24,994 bases of DNA from an uncultured bacterium (lineage in GTDB: Bacteria; Actinomycetota; Coriobacteriia; Coriobacteriales; Coriobacteriaceae), in contig CAJMRD010000027.1 of assembly GCA_905215725.1 (NCBI GenBank), positions 1 to 24,994 of the forward strand, in the 5' to 3' direction. The notes beneath the pieces were generated by a model that did not search any database, was not told where the DNA came from, and worked only from the letters and a program-made list of their open reading frames with translations. The first letter of the stretch is position 1, and every line of letters starts with the position of its first letter. This document shows positions 7,968-15,902 of this stretch, in pieces. Position numbers and translations under genes: made by a program.

Positions 7968-8849
7968 TTACTGGTCAGTCGGCTTGGCGACGCCGGACTC
8001 ATCGGACCAGAGCTCGACACCCTTGTTCTTAAGGTAGTTGTCGGCATAGGCTCGGCGGCCGCCGGGCTTGGCGGTGAGGTCGCCCATCATGTTGGAGAAG
8101 CCGCCGTCGACCTTGATGGCGTCGCCGGTGGTAAAGTCCGAGCGCTTGGACGCCAGGAACATGACGGCGTTGGCGATATCGCTGACCTCGCCGATGCGGC
8201 GCGTGGCGATCAGACGGCTGCGGCTCTTTTCGACCTCGGGGTCGGCGTAGAAGTTGGCCGACATCGGGGTCTTGACGAAGCAGGGCTCGACGCAGTTGGA
8301 ACGCACGCCGTAGGGGCCCCACTCGGCAGCGAGCATCTTGGACATCATGTTGACGCCGGCCTTGGTGGAGCTGTACACGCCCGAGAACGTCTCGGGGGAG
8401 TGGCTGGCGACGGTCGAGATGTGCACCAGGCGGCCCTGGCCGGCCTTGATCATCTCGCGACCAAAGCGCTGCGAGGTGATGAAGTAACCGGTGAGGTTGA
8501 CGTTGAGCACCTGCTCCCAGTCGCTCAGCGGCAGGTCCTCCATGGCGGCGAAGCGCAGGATGCCGGCGGTGTTGACAAGGACGTCGACGCGGCCGAAGTC
8601 GGCGATGGTGGCATCGACGGCGGCCTGAACCTCGGCCTCGTCGGTGGCGTTCATCTTGTAGCCCTCGGCGTGGATGCCAAACTCGGCGGCGAGGTCGGCG
8701 GCTGCGGCCTTGACCTTCTCCTCGTCCAGGTCGAGCAGGACGACGTTGGCGCCGTTGCGGGCGAACTCGCGGCAAATCTCGACGCCCATACCGCCGAGTG
8801 CGCCAGTCACGGCGCAGACATCGCCCTCGAGCTTAAGCCAATTGCTCAT
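7968..8849 (-). CDS. Short-chain dehydrogenase/reductase (SDR), NAD-type
   Basis: This 293-aa classical SDR has the cofactor motif TGALGGMG at 15-22 and D40 at the end of beta-2, which suggests NAD(H) preference. NTAG lies at 93-96, N118 in the helix, and the YSSTK catalytic pair is Y159/K163. The residue 13 before the Tyr, normally the catalytic Ser, reads as Thr in HISTVAS (T146) with serines at 145 and 149, so the exact catalytic hydroxyl is uncertain. The C-terminus extends about 30 residues past the usual DGG motif (YADNYLKNKGVELWSDESG). It is the first gene of the operon, with GAAGGGAAG before the ATG. It likely oxidises a secondary alcohol of the imported compound. Confidence 0.88.
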   Translation of the reverse strand: MSNWLKLEGDVCAVTGALGGMGVEICREFARNGANVVLLDLDEEKVKAAAADLAAEFGIHAEGYKMNATDEAEVQAAVDATIADFGRVDVLVNTAGILRFAAMEDLPLSDWEQVLNVNLTGYFITSQRFGREMIKAGQGRLVHISTVASHSPETFSGVYSSTKAGVNMMSKMLAAEWGPYGVRSNCVEPCFVKTPMSANFYADPEVEKSRSRLIATRRIGEVSDIANAVMFLASKRSDFTTGDAIKVDGGFSNMMGDLTAKPGGRRAYADNYLKNKGVELWSDESGVAKPTDQ

Positions 8850-8875
8850 AGGAACTTCCCTTCTTGTGCCTCCCG

Positions 8876-8902
8876 GTGGGTCGCTCCCATTAACCGACCC
8901 AC
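8876..8902. promoter_or_regulatory. Inverted repeat in the SDR operon leader
   Basis: GTGGGTCG (8876-8883) and CGACCCAC (8895-8902) form a perfect 8-bp dyad with an 11-nt spacer, 27 nt upstream of the SDR start codon. It could be an operator or a leader hairpin. The rest of the 8850-9082 gap is AT-richer and probably holds both divergent promoters, but no confident -10/-35 pair was found. Confidence 0.45.
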
Positions 8903-9038
8903 GTGGTTTTCGCTGGTTATCGTATGCTTTGCATTTGCGCAGGTGAATTGCATATTTGTTAGAATGGCGTTAACCGTAGGTTTACACCGTGCGATGCAGT
9001 TTTTTCTCAATTAAGCGCGTGACCTGCGAAAACAACCC

Positions 9039-9062
9039 CCTGTGGCATCATGTGGCCACAGG
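9039..9062. promoter_or_regulatory. Inverted repeat directly upstream of the LysR gene
   Basis: CCTGTGGC (9039-9046) and GCCACAGG (9055-9062) form a perfect 8-bp dyad with an 8-nt spacer. It lies 20 nt before the preferred GTG start and overlaps an alternative ATG at 9050. It is a candidate autoregulatory site, or an RNA hairpin covering the translation start region. Confidence 0.5.
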
Positions 9063-9082
9063 CGCGAAAACGGGAGATTGAC

Positions 9083-9961
9083 GTGTACGATCGACGACTT
9101 GAGGCCATATCGGCCGCCGCGGAACTGGGAAGCTTCTCGCGTGCGGCGGCAAAATTGCGCGTGTCGACCCCGGCGCTCGTCAAGCAGGTGTCGGGCTTCG
9201 AGGCCGAGTTCGGCATCACGCTGTTCGAGCGCTCGCATTCTGGTGTTAAGGTGACGCCGGCAGGTGCTCTGCTGGTGGACGATGCACGTTCGATCATGCG
9301 GCAGTTCGAGGACGCGCTACGCCGTGCCCGACGCGCGGCAGGCGATGGCGATGCCGTGCGTCTGGGTGTGTCGATGATGTGCCCGGGGCGCCAGACGCTT
9401 TCGATGTGGACGGGCGTGCACGAGCTGGAGCCATCGCTGCGATTTGAGATCGTGCCGGTAAGCGACCTCTATGACGAGCGCGAGACCGTCATGCGCAGCT
9501 TGGGCCGCGAGGTCGATGTGGTGCAGTCGAGTTTTTCTACCCCGCGCTGGGGCGACGCCTGCCAAAAGCTTCGCATTGTCAACGTGCCGTTTTATATCGA
9601 CCTGCCGCGCACGAGTCCGCTTGCGCGCAAGACGCGCATCACGGTTGCCGACTTGGAGGGCATGCGCCTGCGCGTGCTCCGTCACGGCAACGACGCTATG
9701 GACAGTCTGCGTATCGATCTGTTGGCCGACGGCGGCGTAGACGTGATCGACGTGGACAGCTTTGACTTTGCGCTCTTTAACGAGGCAGAGGAAAAGGGTG
9801 ACGCGGTGCTCACCTGCGGCGCATGGTCGGGGGTGCACCCGGCCTTTGTGGGCGTGCCGTTCCTGTGCGGGCGAGAGGTGCCGGTCTTTTTGCACTATCC
9901 GCTCGAGCCCACCCTCCAAGTACAAAAATTCGTCAACGCCATGGCCCAACTCCTCAAGTAG
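9083..9961 (+). CDS. LysR family transcriptional regulator
   Basis: This 292-aa protein has an N-terminal winged helix-turn-helix (LEAISAAAELGSFSRAAAKL, then TPALVKQVSGFEAEFG and LFERSHSGVKVTPAG), a linker helix and a periplasmic-binding-protein-like effector domain. The frame is open from ATG 9050, but GTG 9083 has GGGAG 6 nt upstream and begins where LysR proteins normally start, so it is preferred. It diverges from the SDR-MFS-Gfo/Idh operon with a 233-nt gap containing two dyads. By the usual LysR arrangement it probably controls that operon and itself in response to the transported substrate or a metabolite of it. Confidence 0.92.
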   Translation: MYDRRLEAISAAAELGSFSRAAAKLRVSTPALVKQVSGFEAEFGITLFERSHSGVKVTPAGALLVDDARSIMRQFEDALRRARRAAGDGDAVRLGVSMMCPGRQTLSMWTGVHELEPSLRFEIVPVSDLYDERETVMRSLGREVDVVQSSFSTPRWGDACQKLRIVNVPFYIDLPRTSPLARKTRITVADLEGMRLRVLRHGNDAMDSLRIDLLADGGVDVIDVDSFDFALFNEAEEKGDAVLTCGAWSGVHPAFVGVPFLCGREVPVFLHYPLEPTLQVQKFVNAMAQLLK

Positions 9962-10004
9962 CCAAAAGAGTCCCGTCCCAAATTAGCTACCCTTTGCTAC
10001 GGGT

Positions 10005-11096
10005 TTAGCGGTCCTCGCGTTGCGGCCCGGCTGCCTCGGCTGTCTTTACGCGGTTCTTATCGACGTACATGTTCTTGTCGGCCTGGGAAAAGAGTTCGCG
10101 CATGGTAGGCGGCTCGTCAAAATCGCTGGAAAGCGCATAGCCCACCGCGTAGCTGATGGGCATATCGGGGTGGACTTCGGAATACTCGTTCACGTTCGCG
10201 CGAATCCGAGTGAGACAAGATTCCACAGCGGCTCGGTCGGCATCCCGCAGCACCGCGATAAACTCATCGCCGCCGTCGCGACCCACAAAGCACGTCTCCG
10301 ACGCCACACTTCCCAGTTGTTGGGCAAAAGAGCGAATGTATTCATCGCCCTTCTCATGGCCGAAGTTGTTATTGACCATATGCAGATTGTTAAGGTCGAA
10401 GACGCACACCGCAACGGGCTCCTCCGCGGAGACAGGCTGCTCCTGCCCCAAGATCTCCTCGCACTTGTTCTTGTTGGGCAGCCCCGTGGCTTCGTCGAGA
10501 TAGACTTTGCTCTGCAGTTCGCGATTGAGCGCGGCGGTGCGCACCGCGCGAACGAGTTCGACCGCAAAGGTCGCCACCAAGCCCACGATGTCGATGATCA
10601 CCAAGCCCTCGAGATAGTTGAGCGCCGACGCCTTCTCCTGAGAGTAGTCCTCTGCGAGTCGCGTAGCATCGTCGCAAATGCCAAAGAATTCCTCGCTCAT
10701 GGAGATGATGTCGGTGTTCTCGTAGCCGACTTCGCGCACACGGATGATCTCGGTGCAAAGCTCATCAAAATAATTTGCAAGCTCGGTCATTTTTGCCTGA
10801 TACTCATCGTCGTCGAGACGGACGAGGTTGAGGTCGTCACTTCCGTAACGCAAACCGTTGATGTATGAATCCACGGCTTTGAGCAGGTCATCTTGAGGCT
10901 GGCCCGCATCCTCGAGCTTAACGATTCGCTGCGTGGTACCGCGCACCAGACCGGCGTAGTTGACCACACGCGCCGTGCCCTGGATATCGGAGACGAGCAG
11001 CATAACATTGATGAAGAAGAAGATGAGAACTGCCGTGAGCACCATCATGAGCAGGCGCACCGCCTGGCCGGCCTTCTTGGCGACAGAAGTATTCAC
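10005..11096 (-). CDS. Membrane-anchored GGDEF (diguanylate cyclase) protein
   Basis: This 363-aa protein has TM1 at about 14-36, an extracytoplasmic domain at about 37-158, TM2 at about 160-183 and a C-terminal GGDEF domain from about 198. The active-site loop is intact (GRDGGDEF, GGDEF at 275-279), as are metal-ligand D234 in VFDLNNL and the NNNFGHEKGDEYI stretch, so c-di-GMP synthesis is plausible. The RxxD product-inhibition site is absent: the four residues at that position read SETC. The sensor begins NYAGLVRGTTQRIVKLE, like PilJ/NarX-type four-helix sensors, which is only a resemblance. The start is GTG at 11096 with AGGGAAG 7 nt upstream. It ends 43 nt from the convergent LysR gene. 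Confidence 0.88.
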   Translation of the reverse strand: MNTSVAKKAGQAVRLLMMVLTAVLIFFFINVMLLVSDIQGTARVVNYAGLVRGTTQRIVKLEDAGQPQDDLLKAVDSYINGLRYGSDDLNLVRLDDDEYQAKMTELANYFDELCTEIIRVREVGYENTDIISMSEEFFGICDDATRLAEDYSQEKASALNYLEGLVIIDIVGLVATFAVELVRAVRTAALNRELQSKVYLDEATGLPNKNKCEEILGQEQPVSAEEPVAVCVFDLNNLHMVNNNFGHEKGDEYIRSFAQQLGSVASETCFVGRDGGDEFIAVLRDADRAAVESCLTRIRANVNEYSEVHPDMPISYAVGYALSSDFDEPPTMRELFSQADKNMYVDKNRVKTAEAAGPQREDR

Positions 11097-11286
11097 AAGT
11101 TCACTTCCCTAAATGACAAAAGAACAGGTAGCACGCAGTGTGCTGAAATTCATGGGTGGTTAACTCTACCATATGGGCCAGCAGCCTCAAACTGCAGCAG
11201 ACGCTCGTCCAAATTGGCGTGACGCTTGCCTTGTTGTTCTTGATCTGGCCGCGCTATCGGACATGCTTCTGGTCTTGGATCACCAT

Positions 11287-11458
11287 GGGAAAGCTCATCC
11301 CGTTTTGTGCGTCTAGAGTGGGATGCGGCTTCCCAAAGGTGCCGTTAGGGGAAATCACATCCCGGTTTACCCCCTTGAAATGGGATGCCGTTTCCCGGAG
11401 GGGGTCCAGCGGGAAACGGCATCCCATTTTGGACCCGAAAAGTGGGATACGGTTTCCG
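11287..11458. repeat. Tandem array of three 48-bp imperfect palindromes, 62-bp period
   Basis: Units start at 11287, 11349 and 11411, exactly 62 bp apart with 14-bp linkers. Each has left arm GGGAAA-N3-CATCCC and right arm GTGGGATGCGGTTTCCC or close variants around an unrelated ~15-nt centre. It fills the gap between the GGDEF gene and the ABC operon terminator. The flank 11097-11286 shows nothing convincing beyond a 46-codon ORF without a good RBS. Confidence 0.8.
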
Positions 11459-11464
11459 GCCGGC

Positions 11465-11504
11465 ATGAAAAAGCCTCCGCAGCTCGTGTGGCTGCGGAGG
11501 CTTT
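11465..11504 (-). terminator. Rho-independent terminator of the marR-ABC operon
   Basis: AAAGCCTCCGCAGC (11470-11483) pairs perfectly with GCTGCGGAGGCTTT (11491-11504) around a 7-nt loop. On the minus strand five T residues follow, so it ends the ABC transporter transcript. On the plus strand only a short TTTATT follows. Confidence 0.85.
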
Positions 11505-11532
11505 ATTCGTTGCGGCGCATTGTGTTTGGGTC

Positions 11533-11620
11533 GCTGAGATGAGTCGATTTGCCCCGAAAGAGGAGGGCATTGACCTTAGGGTCATGCCCGACGAATGAGC
11601 GGCAAATCGGCCATCTCGGC
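11533..11620. repeat. Nested inverted repeat downstream of the ABC operon
   Basis: The outer arms (11533-11552 and 11601-11620) share CGATTTGCC and GAGATG in inverted form with a few mismatches. The inner arms are GGGCATTGACC and GGGTCATGCCC around TTA. The element lies between the last ABC stop codon and the operon terminator, so it would fold in the 3' UTR. Function unknown. Confidence 0.5.
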
Positions 11621-11628
11621 GAGCCGAA

Positions 11629-13548
11629 CTACTCCAGCTCAAACGCTCCGGTATAGAGCTGGTAGTAATACCCGCGCTTGGCAATCAGCTCGTCGTGGTT
11701 GCCGCGCTCGATGATGCGGCCGTGATCCAGACAGATGATCGCGTCGGAGTTGCGCACGGTGGACAGGCGGTGCGCGATGACAAACGTCGTGCGGCCTTCC
11801 ATGAGCTTGTCCATGCCGGCTTGCACGATGGCCTCGGTGCGGGTGTCAATGGAGCTCGTGGCCTCGTCCAGAATCATTGCCGGCGGATCGGCGACGGCGG
11901 CACGCGCAATCGAGATCAGCTGGCGCTGGCCCTGCGACAGCTGTGCGCCGTTGCCGGTGAGCATCGTGTCGTAGCCGTCGGGTAGGCGGGTGATAAAGTC
12001 GTCCGCGCCTGCGAGCTTGGCCGCCGCGATGCACTCCTCGTCGGTAGCGTCCAGGTTGCCGTAGCGGATGTTATCCATCACGGTGCCGGTGAACAGGTTC
12101 ACGTCCTGTAGCACGACGCCCAGCGAGCGGCGCAGATCGGCCTTGCGGATCTTGTTGACGTTGATGCCGTCGTAGCGGATCTTGCCGTCGGCGATGTCAT
12201 AGAAGCGGTTGATGAGGTTGGTGATGGTCGTCTTGCCGGCACCGGTGGCGCCGACAAACGCGACCTTCTGACCCGGCTTGGCAAACACGGACACGCCGTG
12301 CAGCACCTCGTGGTCGGGCGTGTAGCCAAAGTCGACGTTGTCCATGACCAGGTCGCCACGCAGCGGCACGTATTCGATCTCGCCGGTCGCGCGGTGCGGA
12401 TGTTTCCACGCCCACATGCCGGTGTGGTGGTCGGCCTCCTCGAGCTGCCAGGTGTCGGGGTTCACCTGCGCGTTGACGAGCGTCACGTAGCCCTCGTCGG
12501 CCTCGGGCTTCTCGTCAATGAGCTCAAAGATGCGGTCGGCACCGGCGAGGCCCATGACCACGGCGTTGATCTGCTGCGAGATCTGGCCAATCTGTCCGCA
12601 GAACTGCTTTGTCATGTTGAGGAACGGCACCACGACGGCGATGGACAGCGCCATGCCCGAGATGCTCAGGTTGGGCACGCCCAGCGCCAGGAAAATGCCG
12701 CCTGCCAGTGCGACCAGCACGTAGAGCAGGTTTCCCAGGTTCATAAGGATGGGCATGAGGATGTTGGCGTACATGTTGGCCTTCTGCGAGACCTCGAAGA
12801 GCTTTTCGTTGCGCTCGTCAAAATCGGCCTCGGCGGCAGACTCGTGGCAGAATGCCTTGACGACCTTCTGGCCGTTCATGACTTCCTCGATATGGCCCTC
12901 GACAACGCCGAGCTCGGTCTGCTGCGCAATAAAGAAGCGCGCGGAGTTGGAGCCGAGCAGCTTGGTCATAAAGGTCATAAAGGCGACGCCTGCCACAATG
13001 ACCAGGCACATCCAAACACTGTAGTACAGCATGATAAAGAACACCGTGACGATGACGATGGTCGTCATGAGCAGGTTGGGCAGCGACTGGCTGATCATCT
13101 GGCGCAGCGTGTCGATGTCGTTGGTGTAGTGGCTCATGATGTCGCCGCGCTGGTGCGTGTCGAAGTAGCGAATCGGCAGGTCCTGCATGCGGTTGAACAT
13201 CTTCTCGCGCAGCTTCTCGAGCGAGCCCTGCGTGACGATGGCCATGGCGCGGTTCCAGAACAGCGAGGACAGGATGCCGACGCCGTAGATGCAGGCGAGG
13301 GTGGTCACGAGCTGTGCGATCTTGGGCTGTGCAGCTTCCCAATCGCCCGACTGCCACGATTCGCTAATAATCTGCAGGGCGCTCTGAAGGAAGGTCGCGC
13401 CGATGGAGTTGATGATGGCGCAGAGCACCACGCCGGCGGCAACGAGGGGCAAAAGCACGGGATAGAAGCCAAAGAGCGTCTTGATGAGGCGCGGCAGGGT
13501 GCCGCCCTTGCGGTTGAGCGCGCGCTCGGCGGTCGTTGCCTTACTCAT
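11629..13548 (-). CDS. ABC exporter half-transporter, canonical NBD subunit
   Basis: This 639-aa fused TMD-NBD half-transporter has six TM segments in the first ~330 residues. Its NBD carries Walker A GATGAGKTT, signature LSQGQRQ, Walker B with catalytic Glu (MILDEATSSID) and the H-loop IAHRLST. A ~40-residue insertion before the NBD (TWQLEEADHHTGMWAWKHPH) resembles the canonical partner of heterodimeric exporters of the BmrD/TM288 type. Start ATG 13548 overlaps the upstream gene's stop by 8 nt (ATGAGTAA). The frame is open further upstream, but only MSKATTAERALNRKGG gives a normal N-terminus. Expected role: ATP-driven export of drugs, lipids or peptides with the upstream subunit. Confidence 0.9.
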   Translation of the reverse strand: MSKATTAERALNRKGGTLPRLIKTLFGFYPVLLPLVAAGVVLCAIINSIGATFLQSALQIISESWQSGDWEAAQPKIAQLVTTLACIYGVGILSSLFWNRAMAIVTQGSLEKLREKMFNRMQDLPIRYFDTHQRGDIMSHYTNDIDTLRQMISQSLPNLLMTTIVIVTVFFIMLYYSVWMCLVIVAGVAFMTFMTKLLGSNSARFFIAQQTELGVVEGHIEEVMNGQKVVKAFCHESAAEADFDERNEKLFEVSQKANMYANILMPILMNLGNLLYVLVALAGGIFLALGVPNLSISGMALSIAVVVPFLNMTKQFCGQIGQISQQINAVVMGLAGADRIFELIDEKPEADEGYVTLVNAQVNPDTWQLEEADHHTGMWAWKHPHRATGEIEYVPLRGDLVMDNVDFGYTPDHEVLHGVSVFAKPGQKVAFVGATGAGKTTITNLINRFYDIADGKIRYDGINVNKIRKADLRRSLGVVLQDVNLFTGTVMDNIRYGNLDATDEECIAAAKLAGADDFITRLPDGYDTMLTGNGAQLSQGQRQLISIARAAVADPPAMILDEATSSIDTRTEAIVQAGMDKLMEGRTTFVIAHRLSTVRNSDAIICLDHGRIIERGNHDELIAKRGYYYQLYTGAFELE

Positions 13549-15382
13549 GTGCCTCGCCTCCTTCCTGGGTCTGAGCTTGCGTTGCGGTCGTGTCGGTGTT
13601 GTCTGCCGCCGTGGTCGTATCGCCGGAAACGTCGCCGGCGTCCTCGCCCTCGGCAGACATCTTGTTTTGCGAGGTAAAGGTCTCGCGGTAGATCTCGCTC
13701 GTCTGGAGCAGCTCGTCATGGTTGCCGATCTGCGCGATGCGGCCGCCCTCCATGACGATGATGCGATCGGCATCCTGCACCGAGCTGATGCGCTGGGCAA
13801 TGATGAGCTTGGTCGTGTTGGGCAGGTAGCTTGCCAGTCCTGCGCGAATCTTGGCGTCGGTCTTGGTGTCGACGGCGCTGGTGGAGTCGTCAAGAATCAA
13901 GATCCTGGGGCGACGCAGCAGAGCGCGGGCGATGCACAGGCGCTGCTTCTGACCGCCAGAGACGTTGGAACCGCCCTGCTCAATCCAGGTGTCGTAGCCC
14001 TTGGGGAAGCCGTCGACAAACTCGTCGGCGCAGGCCAGGTGCGCGGCCTCGCGTACCTCCTCGTCGGTGGCGTTCGGATCGCCCCAGCGCAGGTTCTCGG
14101 CGATCGTGCCGCTAAACAGCACGTTTTTCTGCAGCACCATGGCGACCTGGTGGCGCAGCGCGTCCAGGTCGTAATCGCGCACGTCCACGCCGCCTACGCG
14201 CACGGTGCCCTCGGTGGCGTCATATAGGCGGGCGATGAGGTTTACCAACGTGGACTTGGCCGAACCGGTGCCGCCGATGATGCCGATCGTCTCGCCGCTC
14301 TTAATGTGCAGGTCGATGTCGTCGAGCGCCTGGCGCTTCGCATGCTCGGAATACTTAAAGCTCACGTGGTCGAAGTCGATGGAGCCGTCGGCCACCTCGT
14401 GCACGGGCTCGGCGGGATCGGCGATCGTGGGCTCGGCGGCCAGCACCTCGGTAATACGGTGCGCCGATTCGTCGGCCATGGTCACCATGACAAAAATCAT
14501 CGACAGCTGCATCAGGCTCATCAGAATCTGGAAGCCGTAGGTAAAGGTCGAGGACAGCTGGCCCACGTCGAACAACGTGCCTTGGCTCGTGATGATGAGC
14601 TTGGAGCCCAAGTAGATGATGACGACGAACGCGCCGTTGACGCAGATGTTCATCATGGGGTTGTTAAAGGCAAGCAGCTTCTCGGCGCGGGTGAAGTCCA
14701 TCTGGACGTCGCGCGCAGCGGTCGCGAACTTTTCCTTCTCGTAGTCCTGGCGCACATAGCTCTTGACCACGCGCATGCCGGTGACGTTTTCCTCGACGGA
14801 TTCGTTAAGGGCGTCGTACTTGTGGAATACGCGCGAGAAGATGGGGCGCACCTTGTAGATGATAAAGAACAGGCCAAAGCCCAGCAGTGGAATCATGGCC
14901 AGGTAGACAAACGAGACGCTGCCGCCCATGGCGTAAGCCATGACGAAGGCGAAGACCAGCACCAGTGGCGACCGCACGGCGATGCGGATGAGCATCATAA
15001 AGGCCTGCTGCACGTTGTTGATATCGGTGGTCAGGCGCGTGACGAGCGAGGAGCTCGAGAACTCATCGATGTTGGCAAAGCTGAACGTCTGGATCTTGTA
15101 GAACAGGTCGTGACGCAGGTTCTTAGCGAAGCCGCAACTCGCATGGCTGCAGGTGACGCCGGCAGCGGCGCCAAAAGCAAGCGACGTCAGCGCGATGAGC
15201 ACCAAAAAGCCCGCGGTGGGAAGCATCTCGGCCACGGTGGCACCGTCTTTGATGGCGTCGATCAGGTTGGCGGTGATAAACGGGATCAGCATCTCGCAGA
15301 GTACCTCGCCAAGCACCAAAAGCGGCGTGGCGATCGTGACCTTCTTGTAATCGCGGATGCTGCCCATAAGGGTTTTAATCAT
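13541..15382 (-). CDS. ABC exporter half-transporter, degenerate NBD subunit
   Basis: This 613-aa TMD-NBD protein has Walker A GGTGSAKST (Ala where Gly is usual), signature NVSGGQKQR and Walker B ILILDDSTSAVD. Asp replaces the catalytic Glu, and the H-loop reads IAQRISS with Gln for His. This is the known pattern of the BmrC/TM287-type subunit, whose ATP site is non-hydrolytic in heterodimeric exporters. The C-terminus carries a ~40-residue Thr/Glu-rich acidic tail. The frame is open to 15457, but ATG 15382 (MIKTLMGSIRDYKK) has GGGAGG 6 nt upstream and overlaps the marR stop by 8 nt (ATGATTAA), implying translational coupling. It pairs with the downstream subunit. Confidence 0.92.
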   Translation of the reverse strand: MIKTLMGSIRDYKKVTIATPLLVLGEVLCEMLIPFITANLIDAIKDGATVAEMLPTAGFLVLIALTSLAFGAAAGVTCSHASCGFAKNLRHDLFYKIQTFSFANIDEFSSSSLVTRLTTDINNVQQAFMMLIRIAVRSPLVLVFAFVMAYAMGGSVSFVYLAMIPLLGFGLFFIIYKVRPIFSRVFHKYDALNESVEENVTGMRVVKSYVRQDYEKEKFATAARDVQMDFTRAEKLLAFNNPMMNICVNGAFVVIIYLGSKLIITSQGTLFDVGQLSSTFTYGFQILMSLMQLSMIFVMVTMADESAHRITEVLAAEPTIADPAEPVHEVADGSIDFDHVSFKYSEHAKRQALDDIDLHIKSGETIGIIGGTGSAKSTLVNLIARLYDATEGTVRVGGVDVRDYDLDALRHQVAMVLQKNVLFSGTIAENLRWGDPNATDEEVREAAHLACADEFVDGFPKGYDTWIEQGGSNVSGGQKQRLCIARALLRRPRILILDDSTSAVDTKTDAKIRAGLASYLPNTTKLIIAQRISSVQDADRIIVMEGGRIAQIGNHDELLQTSEIYRETFTSQNKMSAEGEDAGDVSGDTTTAADNTDTTATQAQTQEGGEAHE

Positions 15383-15881
15383 CCAATCCCTCCCAGGTTT
15401 CGCGGATTTTATCGAGCATATCGGCGAGGTTCTTACGCTCATCGGGCGTGAGTGCACTAAATGCCTGCTCCCTAAAATGGATGCGGGCTGCCTGATCGAT
15501 GCGGGCCTTTTTCCAGCCGATCTCGGTCAGGTGGATGGTGAGCTGTCGCCGATCCTTGGGATTGCGGCTGCGCTCGATAAGACCGTTGACCTCGAGTTTG
15601 GATAGGATTTCGGAAAGCGATCCCGGCTTAAGGTCAAAGTGCATGCCGAGCTCTTGCTGCGACATCTCGCCGCCGGGCTGTTTGGCGAGCAGGCAGATGA
15701 TGGGTGCCTTGCCGGACACACCTCCACCGTGAAAGTGCAAGTGATGGCCGCAAAAGCCAAGGTTATTGAGGATGTGCTTGGCTAGCCGGTCGTCTTCGTT
15801 GAACGCCTCGGGTGCGTCTGCCGGCTCCGCCGGGTCGCCGCCGGGTTCGTGCGGGCGAAGGGTGATGGTTTCATCGCACAT
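15375..15881 (-). CDS. MarR family transcriptional regulator of the ABC exporter
   Basis: This 168-aa winged-helix protein has HTH SQQELGMHFDLKPGSLSEIL, wing SRNPKDRRQLTIHLTEIG and a C-terminal dimerisation helix. A His/Cys-rich stretch, FCGHHLHFHGG, lies just before the HTH. This could bind metal or haem, an inference from composition only. AAAGGAG lies 12-13 nt before the ATG, a longer spacing than usual. It is first in an operon with the two ABC subunits and has a perfect dyad over its own promoter. It is probably an autorepressor relieved by the exporter's substrate. Confidence 0.92.
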   Translation of the reverse strand: MCDETITLRPHEPGGDPAEPADAPEAFNEDDRLAKHILNNLGFCGHHLHFHGGGVSGKAPIICLLAKQPGGEMSQQELGMHFDLKPGSLSEILSKLEVNGLIERSRNPKDRRQLTIHLTEIGWKKARIDQAARIHFREQAFSALTPDERKNLADMLDKIRETWEGLDD

Positions 15882-15902
15882 GGATTCGTGCTGCTCCTTT
15901 CT

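Noticed and set aside
6606..9014. Very long plus-strand open frame (about 800 codons) opposite the SDR-MFS-Gfo/Idh operon
   Set aside because: It is antisense to three well-recognised genes, and its translation is Gly/Val/His/Asp-rich low-complexity, as expected from the reverse of GC3-biased codons.
11172..11312. 46-codon plus-strand ORF in the intergenic region
   Set aside because: No convincing RBS, no recognisable product, and it runs into the palindrome array.
11287..11458. CRISPR array
   Set aside because: Only three units; the conserved part is long imperfect palindrome arms, not a uniform short repeat with unique ~30-nt spacers, and no cas genes are present.
12298..13677. 459-codon plus-strand open frame
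   Set aside because: Antisense shadow of the ABC exporter genes; composition is typical of reverse-complemented high-GC coding DNA.
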